NCBI GenBank assembly: GCA_021234155.1
Contig: JAJEKV010000033.1
Span: 3,019,454 to 3,083,453, forward strand
Direction of reading: 5' to 3'
Length of the DNA: 64,000 bases
DNA from: Isoetes taiwanensis
Taxonomy: Eukaryota > Streptophyta > Lycopodiopsida > Isoetales > Isoetaceae
Part shown: positions 54,959 to 64,000 of the stretch, one piece after another
How positions within the stretch are numbered: the stretch's first letter is position 1
Layout of the letters: every line of letters starts with the position of its first letter
The notes under the pieces: model-generated
Told to the model about the DNA's origin: nothing
What the model saw: the letters and a program-made list of their open reading frames with translations, nothing else
The model's database searches: none
Translations under genes and position numbers: made by a program

Positions 54959-55700
54959 CTAGTCCGGGTATGAAGGTGGAGTAATAATTGACCTTACCGA
55001 GGAAAGAGCGTGTCTCCTTGATATTGGCTGGTGCTCGAGCCTTGAGCACACAAGCCCGATTTTGGCGGGATGCGTGGTGATGCACCTTTGTCGACAACAT
55101 GGCCCTATGAGGAACACCGGAGGTGGCTTAAAAGGTGCATTTCTCAGGATTGAGACTAATGCCGAACTCATCACATTTTGGAAGACGAGTTCCAATTTAT
55201 CCAAATGGTCAGCCATGGGCGTAGGCGAGAAGTCATCTTGAAAAATTTGCAAGAAGGGATTTTCCTTCATGAAATCATGAAAAACCGAGAGCATGATGCG
55301 TTGAAACGTTGATGGAGAGTTTGATAATCCAAAAGGAACCACCTTGTAGGCAAAAGTGCCCTGTGGTGGTGGTGAAAGTAGTCTTGAGTTGATCAGATTC
55401 TTTGATTGAGATCCGATTGTAGCCGAAAAACCATCCATGAAGGAGTACATCTCATGTCCGACCACCTCTTCGAACACAGTGCGTGAAGGGAAGTGGAAAA
55501 TGATCGCCCGTGGCTTTGATTGAGTTTCCGGTAGTCCACCGCAGGCGGATCTTACCATTGTGTTTGAGGGCAATGACGATGGGGCTCACCCATTGAAGTA
55601 ATGTTTGACCTCATAGATCAAAACTGCAAAAAGGAGTTTGTCAATTTCGCCTTGGCGCGATCACGGTATTGGGGTTGAGCCGTGATCGTCGTTGCTAAAC
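54959..55700 (-). pseudogene. Gypsy reverse transcriptase
   Basis: Minus-strand reading gives VVGHEMYSFMDGFS (motif A region, with D in MDGFS), TFAYKVVPFGLSNSPSTFQR (motif B) and FLQIFQDDFS, the catalytic box in the form F-Q-D-D. The polypeptide before motif A (about 55,690-55,500) is out of frame. Frameshifts occur near 55,430 and 55,130. The catalytic aspartates themselves are kept. Confidence 0.8.
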
Positions 55701-56275
55701 CGGGTCGCGTGCATCGATTTGGTAGGAATGGTGAGTTTCCCCAAGCTTTTGTTGATTCCCGAAGATAAACGTAACTCGGTAAAAATGTGTTTGAATTGTT
55801 TGAACGGCAGCGGACTATTCTACGATAAGGGGCGGAAGATTTGCGACAATGCGAGCGGGTTGATTGTTGCCCGTCCGTCCACGATCTGACGGACTTACCG
55901 GTGTGCGAATATGGGGTATTACCCGATTATCTGGACAATGTGCGCGGGAGGTTGGAACATAACGGATCGCGTGGCACTGCGTGTGGTGAAAAAGAGGGGT
56001 TCTTTGAGTTTCATCGGCGAGAGGTTGCTTCATGGCGGGCGTGTACATCAAGGGGAGTTGCGGGAGGTTGACATCGAAAAGTGATCAACCGCGTTGGATT
56101 CGATTGCAAGGAGCTAGGTAAGGGTCAAGCAAAGCGCCCACGGCCTGACGTGGTCACGATCAAGAGTCATTTCTCCCCAAGGATCGGCATATTGAGGGTA
56201 GGATGGCTGAGGCGTTGGAACTTCGCAGAGGAGGAGCCCGAACTTGATAAATATTCCGAGCTTCTTGAGAATGCA

Positions 56276-57105
56276 TTAATGCGAGAGAGGGTTCCGCATG
56301 TTCAATGAGAAATGATCATGTTCGCTGTTTGCAAGTCCATGGTGGCATTGAGGTGACCATCGGTGATGACTAAGCGGTCCGTGGCCCGAGAATGGATACT
56401 CTTGGCCTGGCGGAGAAAAGGTTGCCGACCAACATTTCATAGTCACCGGATCTTCGCCCGACTTTCCAAACTCAAATTCCATGGGGAAGCGGAGATCACC
56501 GGATGTTGATGTGCGAAGAGGTGTGGCGCCTTGAGGTCGCGTGATATGGCCATTAGCCAACTTGATGTCATATGGGGCGCGAAAGAGTTGTGTGATGCCC
56601 ATTTGTTTTGGAGTTTATCCGTGATGAGATTGAGCTGCGCTACCTCCATCTATTTGAACATGGTTGACTTGCCGATTACCCACCGTGGCATGGACCGTGG
56701 GTGTAGAGGTAGCCACAGCCCCAACTAGAGCGGTCGGGGAGTGGTAAGCGGTCCTTGAGAGCGGTGACGAGTTTCAAAATGGTTGCCAAGCTTAAAGGAA
56801 TCTTGATCTTGGCTAGCTCCTCTTGGAGTTCTAGAGGCACATGAGAAAAAGGATCCTTTGGTTCCACCGGTGCTTTGGAGTGCGTGGTAGTGAAGCGGCA
56901 ACTTCTTTGAGTAAGTCAACCTCTGCGAAAGAATATTGGGATACGCCCGAGGCGTGGAGGTTGAGATGTGGAAGGTGTATCTTGTCTTTGTTGAGCTACG
57001 GTGGTGGCATGAACATTTGCCAATGTCGCGGCCTTCAGCGCTTTGCATGAGGTTCAAAATGCTTTGGCGAACTTTTGGCATGACATGTGGCATGAGCTTC
57101 TCCAA
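56276..57105 (-). pseudogene. Gypsy protease and linker
   Basis: Overlapping minus-strand frames read EVAQLNLITDKLQNKW and LFRAPYDIKLANGHITRPQG, then RFPMEFEFGKSGEDP. This matches the retroviral-type aspartic protease region, in which LNLIT follows the active-site motif. The active-site D-S/T-G itself is not legible, so it may be lost or hidden by an indel near 56,650. Confidence 0.5.
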
Positions 57106-57189
57106 GTCGGGTGCAAAGTGAACCTTTTTTCGTCCTCATGAGAATGGTGTCAATCGCAAAGGCGGGTTGCGTGCCATTCGGAATAATGG

Positions 57190-59470
57190 TCAAGGGCGTG
57201 ATGCCTTGGTACGGCGTGAAACTAAACCAACCCAATTTTTGACTACCGAATTTGGAGGATTAAGTGCCCGAAAAATTTCCTCCTGTGCTTGTTGATCCAA
57301 AGTGAGGTTGATTTCTTTGGAGCTGGTTGATAGCATGATTCTTTGAGGCGCTCTTGGTGGCTTCTTAAGAACTGGTCTCGGGCCTTGTTTGCCATTAGCA
57401 ATCCAGAGTTGGTAAGCCGTGAGGCGGACCGATGTGGTCTGATTTGTGCCAGGAAGCTGTACCTGAACTTGTGGAAGTTGAGGACACGCCGTGGTGGTAT
57501 GACCCCATTCTTGACAGTGATAACACTGAGCTTTAGAACATGGAATAAAATAACGGCTAAGGTTAGCCAAATGGCTATTTTGTAGCAGTTTTGCCAAGAA
57601 AAACGGCTAAAGTAAATGGAAAAAATGCCCAAAAAAAAGAAAATTTTAGCCCAATTTTTTTGCCGCCCAAGTGAGTTTTTAGGTTGAATAGCCAAACCTT
57701 TACCTCCAGACATATCCATTAGGACATCGATTAGCTAAACCTAAGATAGAGTGGGCTTGGAAAAATGGATAGATTAGCCCGAAATTCAACACCAATATAT
57801 GTACTAACTTTAAGAAATTTCAAATAGGGTTTATATTTTTCTTTTTGTTTCCCACTTTCTTTCTTGTTCCAAGTACAAAGTTGAAGTATTAGAGGAAAAA
57901 GAACAATGTAGTTCCTTTGTTTTTAGGTTTTTGAACATGTTCATGTATGTTTGTGTCTTGATTTATGTATTTACAATAAACTCAATGTCTTTGCCAAAAT
58001 GCTTGATAGCGTGATGGCTAATATTTGCCTTTCCATTTTGTGAAAGTTTAGCCAAAAGCAAGAAACTGTGATGGAGAAAAACCATTTAGTTTAGCCAAGT
58101 GTTAGAAACTTCTAGCCCCAATTTGAAGGTAGTTTAGCTAAACCTATTCTGGCTACACTAAAATATAGGAGTAGTAATTTATTCCATGCTTTAGAAGGAT
58201 CAAAAGGAGTACGTGGGTTGGATCCCCGTTGTTGCTCCTGTTGCTGATAGAGTTGAGTGGGTTGCACCTGAAGTGGTGGCTGCTGATAGTGCGATTGTTG
58301 CTGAGGTGTGGTTTGCACTTGATAAACCATTTTGTTGCGAAACGGTGTGGGATGAGTGCGAGTGCACTCTTCCGTGGCATGATTGCACATGTTGCATCGC
58401 TTGCAATGAGGCGGGCCATTGGTGGAGTTGCACTCATTTGCCAAATGGCCTTGGTATTTGCAAATATGGCACCAGATCTGACTGCGCTGCGGATTAGCGT
58501 GTTGAGGCTGAACAGCCGTCTGTGGAACCATGACAGGTGGAATGAACGGGAGCTCTTGAAGAGCCACGCCTCGGGAGGAAACATTGACTGAGTGATTGAC
58601 AAGGTCGATAGCCTGCTCCAAAGTCTTGGGACGCAGGTATTCGGTCATGGTCCCGAATATTGGAGGAAGTCCTTGGAGAAACCAGACCAAAAATCTGGCT
58701 CGTGTGGGGTACTCCTTGAGCTTACTTAGAGAATGTGAAGTCGATCCATAAAATCCGAGGCGCGACTCGTGGGCTCTTGTTGAAGTTCATTGAGTTGCTT
58801 GAGATGAAGTTGATCATCATCCGTGGTCCCATAATGAGGTAAAAGCGATTCGCATTTCGACCCGGTCTTGTTTCCAATGGCTTTTGTTGGACATGAGCCA
58901 TTGATGAGGAGAGCCACCTTGAGTGGTGGTGGAAAAAGATGTGGAATTTCAGTTGAGGTTGCGCATGACCATTTAGGACGGCTAGAGCCTCAAATTCTTC
59001 CATGTGGGCCGAGCACTTTGGTCTAAGGGTTTGCCTTTTCGTGTTGCCAAAGGTGGGATAAGTCAATTTTAGTCTGAAAGGTAGATGTGAAAGTGCTTGG
59101 CTGGGCGGGGAACGATTATAGTGAGGATATTGAGGTTGAGTTGGATGTGGCATGGTGCCTGAAGGACCCACGATGAAGGGGTGGCTGCGGTTGAGGAAGT
59201 TCTTTGGAGCATTGGTTTTGAGATCTGTAAGGTTGTAAGCAGGAAGGGCAAGGGGAAATGTAGGGAAAGGATATTCACCGGTAGGCTAAAAAGAGACTTG
59301 TGGATATCCTTGCCCACCCGGGAGATGATGGTTGTGAAGGAAGAGGCGTATGGCACGAAGAATGATGGATGTAGGCATGTTGGTGTATGAAAGTATGGTT
59401 GAGAAGGTTGAGCCTGATAGGGCTCCCCGATAGTGATGAGGTGGCCCGAGGTTGTGAGCAATGTTTGCAT
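57190..59470 (-). pseudogene. Gypsy gag with zinc knuckles
   Basis: From the 5' side: a proline/histidine-rich start (about 59,470-59,070), FLQGLPPIFGTMTEYLRP (gag-like helical region, about 58,680), then CHICKYQGHLANEC with CNMCNHATEEC (about 58,470-58,370) and CYHCQEWGHTTTACPQLP (about 57,530). These are CCHC-type knuckles that bind RNA. Between 57,600 and 58,150 the frame is lost in AT-rich sequence, probably a secondary insertion. Confidence 0.7.
57590..58150. other. AT-rich insertion-like stretch within gag
   Basis: Composition changes sharply from GC-rich to AT-rich. The ends share related strings: TAGCCAAATGGCTATTTTG near 57,560 and TTTAGCTAAACCTATTCTGGC near 58,133. It could be a small nested element interrupting gag. 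No coding capacity is seen. Confidence 0.4.
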
Positions 59471-59694
59471 GCTTGGGGCGAGGGGGCTGGAACGAGGACA
59501 GACACGAGGGGTTGGTGGCGCCGGCCCGAGCCCTAGATCGAAGATGGCCTCCCCTCTATGTCATAAGCGAGATCCATACATGTCGCCAACAGTTTTCGGA
59601 CGCTGATGGCGCCCAAGCGAGAGGCCGTCTAAGAAAGGAGTTCTTCCGGGCGTGAAATTCGGACACGGGGACATGCATGTAAGAAAGTAGGATG

Positions 59695-59719
59695 GAATCG
59701 GACCCCGACATCATCCCGG
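59695..59719 (-). other. Possible primer-binding site
   Basis: Directly inside the 5' LTR the minus strand reads GATGTCGGGGTCCGATTCC, which looks like the complement of a tRNA 3' end including the T-arm. The usual leading TGG is not exact (CGGG here), so the tRNA cannot be named. Confidence 0.35.
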
Positions 59720-60285
59720 TGTTTGGGGTGCAGGTTCGAACTCCTCGAAGACAGCCTCAGGAGGACCCGAGGGGATCCTAACAGAGAGTCCAGGGGGGAC
59801 TATGTCCGCGGGATTTGCAAGAAAGAAGAAGAAGAAGAAAATGTAACAAATGAGAGGAAAATGATAAGCTTCCTTGATATCAATGATGAACATACATGAG
59901 CTCTCGCAATAGAGAGAAGAACTGAAAGGAGGCAAGACTCAAAACTCATCTAGAACTCATGTGCGAGCTCTAGTCATATATATAGTACAATGGCCTTGGG
60001 CCCAATATAGACACTTCCCGATCTCGGTGCGACTCCGGAAGGAGGCGATTCTGGGGGAATGTGGGCGCCTCTTGAAGTGCCTAGAATCATCCGACGACCG
60101 ACGTGGCGGTGACGGGCCGTCACTTGTCTGAGCGGCGCCTCTTGATAGGCTTTGACTGCGTGGTCTGCTGCTTGGTCTTCTGCTGAGCCTTTGATGGCTG
60201 ACCCGTGGCTGACTGAGGATCCTTGAGCTTGACCTGGTCTGTCATATGCATGAATAGTCCTGTACCAGGAGGCACAGGACTAACA
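59720..60285 (-). repeat. 5' LTR of gypsy element (right in window)
   Basis: Begins TGTTTGGGGT and ends GGACTAACA, followed by AGTCT. Homologous to 48,591-49,170. Confidence 0.85.
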
Positions 60286-60436
60286 AGTCTTCAGAACGTG
60301 CTATATTCCTGGCATGTGTAAGTGAAGATGGAGAAACAACAAACTGGCGAGGTAGTTGGTTCAAAAAATTCTTTGAGGTCGAGCCATTGTAGTGTCGGGG
60401 ATGGTACAAATGGTGGTGGAAGATTGCTACGTGCAA
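60286..60436 (-). pseudogene. DUF7869-type gene, N-terminal part cut off by the gypsy insertion
   Basis: The minus-strand frame from an ATG at 60,434 reads down to THARNIARSED at the target site. The frame resumes beyond the element at 48,590 as CEILHRFSHHDFTT, staying open across the duplicated AGTCT (counted once). This shows the element landed in a reading frame that had been open. On the right are Thr/Pro-rich minus-strand frames, not clearly coding. Confidence 0.65.
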
Positions 60437-60735
60437 CAGGTGAGGGTTGGAAAGGTGGTGGCAGCCCGTTTCCTACTGGACTTGGAGAGGGTTGGAAAGG
60501 TGGTGGCGACCGCTAGTTCTCGATTTCTGAGTGTCTCGAGGAAGCAACAAAGACCTTTGTCGAGGTAGGTGTTGAAGAAGCATCTCCGCCTTGTGTTCCA
60601 TCCGGAAGTAGAGGTACTTGGGCAAACAAATGGTGGTGGAAGTTTGTTCACGAAGCGGTTAACCATGTCAAACAACTGCAAAAAATTGTGGGCTTGTTAC
60701 TAACTCACAAGTCGATTGGACTAATGATATTCAAG
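60437..60735 (+). other. Unassigned, possible plus-strand exon
   Basis: A plus frame reads LEEATKTFVEVGVEEASPPC then KWWWKFVHEAVNHVKQLQ up to a stop near 60,760. It looks protein-like and could be an upstream exon of the plus-strand gene. Upstream, GGTTGGAAAGGTGGTGGC occurs twice (60,444 and 60,492). Confidence 0.3.
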
Positions 60736-60739
60736 AATA

Positions 60740-61460
60740 CAAATGCTATTCCGGAATAGTATTTTGTGCAAAGATTTCTTTGTGTGTGCAAAGATGCTAT
60801 TCGAATACACTTGTCCAGTGTTTGGACAAGGCGTATTCCGCATTACATAGAAAAACACAACTGATAGTGGCCTACCTTTAAAAAGGAAAATCGAGCGCCT
60901 CAGTTGCGTATTCCGCTTTCAGAGATTTAGTCGCCAGCCCGAGCGCCTTCCGATCAATATACATTTGCTGTATTCCGATTTACATAGCGAAGACAATGGA
61001 CATGTAAGCATATATATAAAGTACATAGTACGTCTTTCTTTTGTTTCCTGATTTGGTTTTGTAGGGCAAAATGTATTCCAGAATACACTTTGCCCATCAT
61101 CCGAAGAGCAAAAGTGTATTCGAATACACTTTGCCTTCGAGTGAAGTGCAAAGTGTATTCGGGAATACACTTTGTTTCCTTCGGTGAAGAGCAAAAGTGT
61201 ATTCGGAATACACTTTGCCTTGCCAGTGCAAAGTGTATTCGGAATACACTTTGCCTTCAGTGAAGAGCAAAGTGTATTCGGAATACACTTTGCACTACTC
61301 AGAGTGCAAAGTGTATTAGGAATACACTTTGCTCCTACCGAAAGGGCAAAGTGTCTCGAATACACTTTGCACTTCCAGAAGAACAAAGTGTATTCGAATA
61401 CACTTTGCTCTTCACCCGAAGGGCAAAGTGTATTCCGGAATACATTTTGCTTGTCTTTTT
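60740..61460. repeat. Array of short perfect palindromes, family 1
   Basis: From 61,066 to 61,455 nine units carry arms GCAAAGTGTATTC and GAATACACTTTGC with a zero- to three-base centre (usually G, CGG or none), separated by 15-25-base spacers such as CTTCAGTGAAGA. The mean period is about 45. Looser related palindromes occur at 60,745-60,840. Each unit could form a hairpin of 11-13 pairs. The many overlapping short ORFs here are repeat artefacts. Confidence 0.85.
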
Positions 61461-61890
61461 GGAAACTCTTGTTTTTTAGCACTTAATGAAGACACCTTTT
61501 TAGCTAAAATGCAGACCACTTTAAAGGTTAAAATAACAATTTGAGTCCAATTAAGGCACAAAAATTGTCTTAGAGTTACTATATTTCTGCTTGTTTTCCT
61601 CGTCTTTTCACGGCCTTTAGGGCACAAGATTAGTAAATGTTATTCGAATACGCTTTTTCAATTTCTCGTTTGTCTTAACATTGTTGTTTTAAACGTTTGA
61701 TTGGCGGGGGAAGAAGGAAGCAAGAGGGCATCAAAGAAATCTCATAAGCCCTAAGCGTCCACACCACAAAAGCACACCGCCGACAGGACCAACACGCTAT
61801 TTCTGAAAACTTTCAAACGCGGTGGTTCGTAACCGTGGGTGCAGATGGAAAATACAGACACCGACGCGTTTTATGCGCCCGTAAAAGTCT
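61461..61890. other. Region between palindrome array and first supported exon
   Basis: Contains an isolated TTATTCGAATA palindrome near 61,640. A Lys/Arg-rich plus-strand reading near 61,715-61,760 (SKRASKKSHKP) may be exon sequence but ends in a stop. Confidence 0.3.
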
Positions 61891-63408
61891 TTGGTAACAA
61901 AAGGTACTGCCGACTCGAAGTTTGTGAACCTTGAGACAATAAAAGATGTTGAGGAAGTTCTTGGGACAAGGTGGTGGTGGGGGGAGGCTATCCTTCAAGA
62001 CCTCCCAAGGCTTCATAGTTGTGGACATCGATTTTTAGAATTGTCGATTAGTGCAACCACGGCCTTTGTACAAATTCTTTTCACACTCTGGGACAAAAAA
62101 GAAGCCCTGTGTTCGGTAATTAGGACGGGTTTGTACCAAGTACAAGCGAGGACTTTCCGGCCGATTGAGTCCGAGCATTGAGGATGGAGAGAAAGGTCAC
62201 AATCATCACCCTCGGATGCTAGTTCTTCGAGGAGGTCATCGGATGGAGGTTCCGAGGAACAAGGCGAGGAAGAACCCCCAATGGCGGCCAAAAGAAACTT
62301 AGCAGGCCAAGGGCAACCATAGCTGCTAAAGAACCAAAGAAGCGGAAAGCACAGCAGCTTGAAATCACAGAAGTCCCCGAGGAACCTAAAAAGAAGAAGG
62401 GGAAGGGTAAAGCACATGGTGTTGCTATTAAGGAAAAAAAGGTTGATAAAACATCTGAAAAAATGGAAGAGATTAACCTGCACAAGTTTGTGCAAAGGTG
62501 TCATTTATTTGCCGATCACTTCAATGAAGCTTCCTCAGAAAAATGAAGCCGGTGAAAGGCCACTTCGGGTTCGCAAAATTTATGCCGATCACTTGAGGAA
62601 CCGAAGGGACGTAATAAGGAGCAATCCAAATGCTCATGTGGCCCCAATAGTTGTCCTTGTTGACAGGGAGTAGTGCACAACCCCCCAGGAGTATGGCCGG
62701 GCCGACACCTACACTCACTACGCCTTGGGAGGGAATCATAGCTTCAAGGCAAGAAGGCAACTTTACAAAGAAAAAGAAGAACCCGAGGTACCTCTCCGTC
62801 CCTCTGTGCTGGGCTTCATCTTTGTGGTCTTCTGAGGATGAAGAAGCAAAAATCGTTGCCAACACCCACAATCGCCGACAATCTAGTACAAACTAAAAGA
62901 TGAGCTTTGTCGACAAGATCCGGTTTATGCACGGAAGTATGTAATTTTCAAGGAAAAGTACGGTGTGAGGACCTTAAGAAGCCGGCGTTTTTCCTTGGAG
63001 CTTAAGGAGGCGTGTGCCATTGAATCTTTGCTGAAATATAGCGAGGGCCAATAAAAGGCGGATCTCTCATTGGCCCACGACAACTGGTTCGAAGCTTAGC
63101 TTTTAGAGATGGCAAGGTAAGCACAAAATGTATTCGCAATAGCAAACCGACTATTTGACGTGAAATCTTCTTGAACAGATTTGGGAACTCCGGGGCCGAG
63201 ATATTTACAATGTTCGGCGAGGAGAGTTAAAGAGCAAGGGCAAGGAGGCGACCAAGAAAAACCCTCGGACGTGCCCAAAAAAAATGACCATTACCATGCT
63301 GAGGGAAATGCGGGGCTTCTCCAGACATCGAGCTTACGGAGCGGCTTCTCAAAAAGTTGTTGATAAGGAGTTTAGCCTAGAAGAAATGTCAAAGGAATTG
63401 CACAAGTA
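61891..63408 (+). pseudogene. Multi-exon gene with basic region and putative ParB/sulfiredoxin-like domain
   Basis: Plus-strand pieces in order: VEEVLGTRWWWGEAILQDLP (61,891-62,181); a Ser/Glu-rich stretch; a basic region, EPKKRKAQQLEITEVPEEPK then KKKGKGK (about 62,330-62,415), like a bipartite nuclear-localisation signal; then RPLRVRKIYADHLRNRRDVI, APIVVLVD, YALGGNHSFKARRQLYKE and DEEAKIVANTHNRRQ (62,527-62,895); then YVIFKEKYGVRTLRSRRFSL. The GGNH motif between a strand pair and an EEA...HN helix recalls the ParB/Srx fold. Frames change near 62,290, 62,530 and 62,840, and one stop (62,671) lies inside. Splice-like sites: donor AAG/GTAAGC at 63,117, acceptor CAG at 63,179, donor GTAAGT at 63,406. 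Either a decayed gene or one with sequence errors. Confidence 0.45.
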
Positions 63409-63459
63409 AGTTCTCTCGACACAAACTTTACTCTTTGCATGTTAGATTCCCAAAAACAT

Positions 63460-63760
63460 CTCCGTACTAGTGTATTCGAATACACATGCCTTCCTTCACA
63501 CGGGCAATGTGTATTCGAGAATACACATTGCTAATCTCTAGAAAAGCATTGTGTATTAGAATACACATTTCTTAAAGAAAGGCATGTGTATTAGAATACA
63601 TTATGCGTTCCTTTAGAGAAGCAATCGTATTAGGAATACACATTGCTTTTCTAGAGACAAAGCGATGTTTGTCTGTCCTTGAGAACTATTTTACGCATAT
63701 TGTTTCGAGGTAGCATCACCCGGTTAACTTTGTTTGTATTCCGGAATACAAAATAGCTTG
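63460..63760. repeat. Palindrome array, family 2, within an intron
   Basis: Five units with arms like GCAATGTGTATTC and GAATACACATTGC: near 63,469, 63,504, 63,545, 63,580 and 63,625, with a looser TGTATTCCGGAATACA at 63,737. The inner halves match family 1 but the outer arms read GCAATG/CATTGC instead of GCAAAG/CTTTGC, changed on both sides. The array lies after the splice donor at 63,406. Confidence 0.75.
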
Positions 63761-63866
63761 ACTTTTATTTGTTTTCCTTTTACTTTGCCTTGATTCTTTA
63801 CGTTTAATCTCATTGTTTCCTTAACGTCTTGCATTAAAAGAAGCGTCATAACATGTCAAACATGTT

Positions 63867-64000
63867 TGATGGAGCAGCTAAACGTCGAAACATGGGAAAG
63901 GTGCAAGGAACTCTACCCAATTGCCACATCCGACTGGCGCATTGTGCAATATGCACCAAATTTTGAGGGCTGGGTAAAAGTACTCTCAAAATTCCTTTTT
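63867..64000 (+). CDS. Next exon of the plus-strand gene, running off the window
   Basis: After GGAGCAG, an acceptor-like end at about 63,878, the frame reads LNVETWERCKELYPIATSDW then RIVQYAPNFEGWVKVLSKF to the end of the window without a stop. The composition is protein-like, and it follows the intron containing palindrome family 2. No family is recognised. Confidence 0.4.

Larger units (their letters stand above)
48591..60285 (-). mobile_element. Ty3/gypsy LTR retrotransposon with an extra sense ORF
   Basis: The 11,695-base element is bounded by LTRs and a perfect AGTCT duplication. It is read on the minus strand: gag, protease, reverse transcriptase, RNase H, integrase, then about 3.9 kb with an additional ORF, polypurine tract and 3' LTR. 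The RT-RNaseH-integrase order is diagnostic of Ty3/gypsy. No chromodomain is visible after integrase. All ORFs are broken by frameshifts, many at homopolymer or GC-rich spots. It sits inside the coding frame of a DUF7869-type gene. Confidence 0.9.

Noticed and set aside
61066-61455. CRISPR array
   Set aside because: Regular short repeats with spacers, but each repeat is a full palindrome, spacers are short and related, and the surroundings are plant-like nuclear DNA with no cas genes.
60919-61482. 187-residue minus-strand ORF with repeated YSRIHF/CIPNTLC motifs
   Set aside because: It is the translation of the palindrome array; every frame on both strands gives similar repeated peptides.
62013-62504. 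163-residue minus-strand ORF with hydrophobic segments
   Set aside because: It is antisense to the basic, lysine-rich region of the plus-strand gene, which has the better coding signature and splice-like sites.

Overview
This window looks like repeat-rich nuclear DNA of a land plant. The supporting signs are an F-box gene family, a secreted cysteine-rich peptide with plant-style TATA and AATAAA signals, exon pieces matching plant CPSF30 and plant SUN-domain proteins, a CACTA-type transposon, plant L1-type LINEs and a Ty3/gypsy element. The LINE and transposase-like families recall fern or bryophyte genomes more than flowering plants. A fern is my best guess, by impression only. No rRNA, tRNA or CRISPR locus was found.

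Layout. 0-5.5 kb: a decayed transposon-like gene (minus strand) and mostly unassigned sequence. 5.5-11.0 kb and 17.2-33.3 kb: two copies of one duplicated segment, each with a small secreted six-cysteine peptide gene followed by an intact F-box gene. The second copy is enlarged by a 9.0 kb CACTA element (17,905-26,900, TSD TGA) whose interior is a six-fold array of 1.12 kb repeats, and by two fold-back-like insertions. Between the copies lie a gypsy RT scrap, a complete TRIM-like element (two 343-bp LTRs) and a LINE cut off inside its endonuclease ORF. 33.3-37.5 kb: adjacent fragments of two unrelated host genes (CPSF30 and SUN). 37.5-44.1 kb: several LINE pieces, one arranged like a twin-priming inversion. 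44.9-45.2 kb: a MITE. 45.7-60.4 kb: a minus-strand gene of the DUF7869 transposase-like type, split inside its reading frame by an 11.7 kb Ty3/gypsy retrotransposon (48,591-60,285, TSD AGTCT) that carries an extra sense ORF between integrase and 3' LTR. 60.7-64.0 kb: an array of perfect short palindromes, then a plus-strand multi-exon gene with a basic nuclear-localisation region and a putative ParB/sulfiredoxin-like domain. A second palindrome array lies in one of its introns, with a co-varied arm sequence.

Likely active host genes are only the two peptide genes and the two F-box genes. Their reading frames are intact and all length differences between copies are multiples of three. The peptide pair differs almost only by amino-acid-changing substitutions with all cysteines kept. 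Nearly everything else is mobile DNA. Many one- to four-base length differences at GC-rich spots in the 1.12 kb array and the gypsy LTRs may reflect consensus error in methylated repeats, so broken frames there should be read with care.
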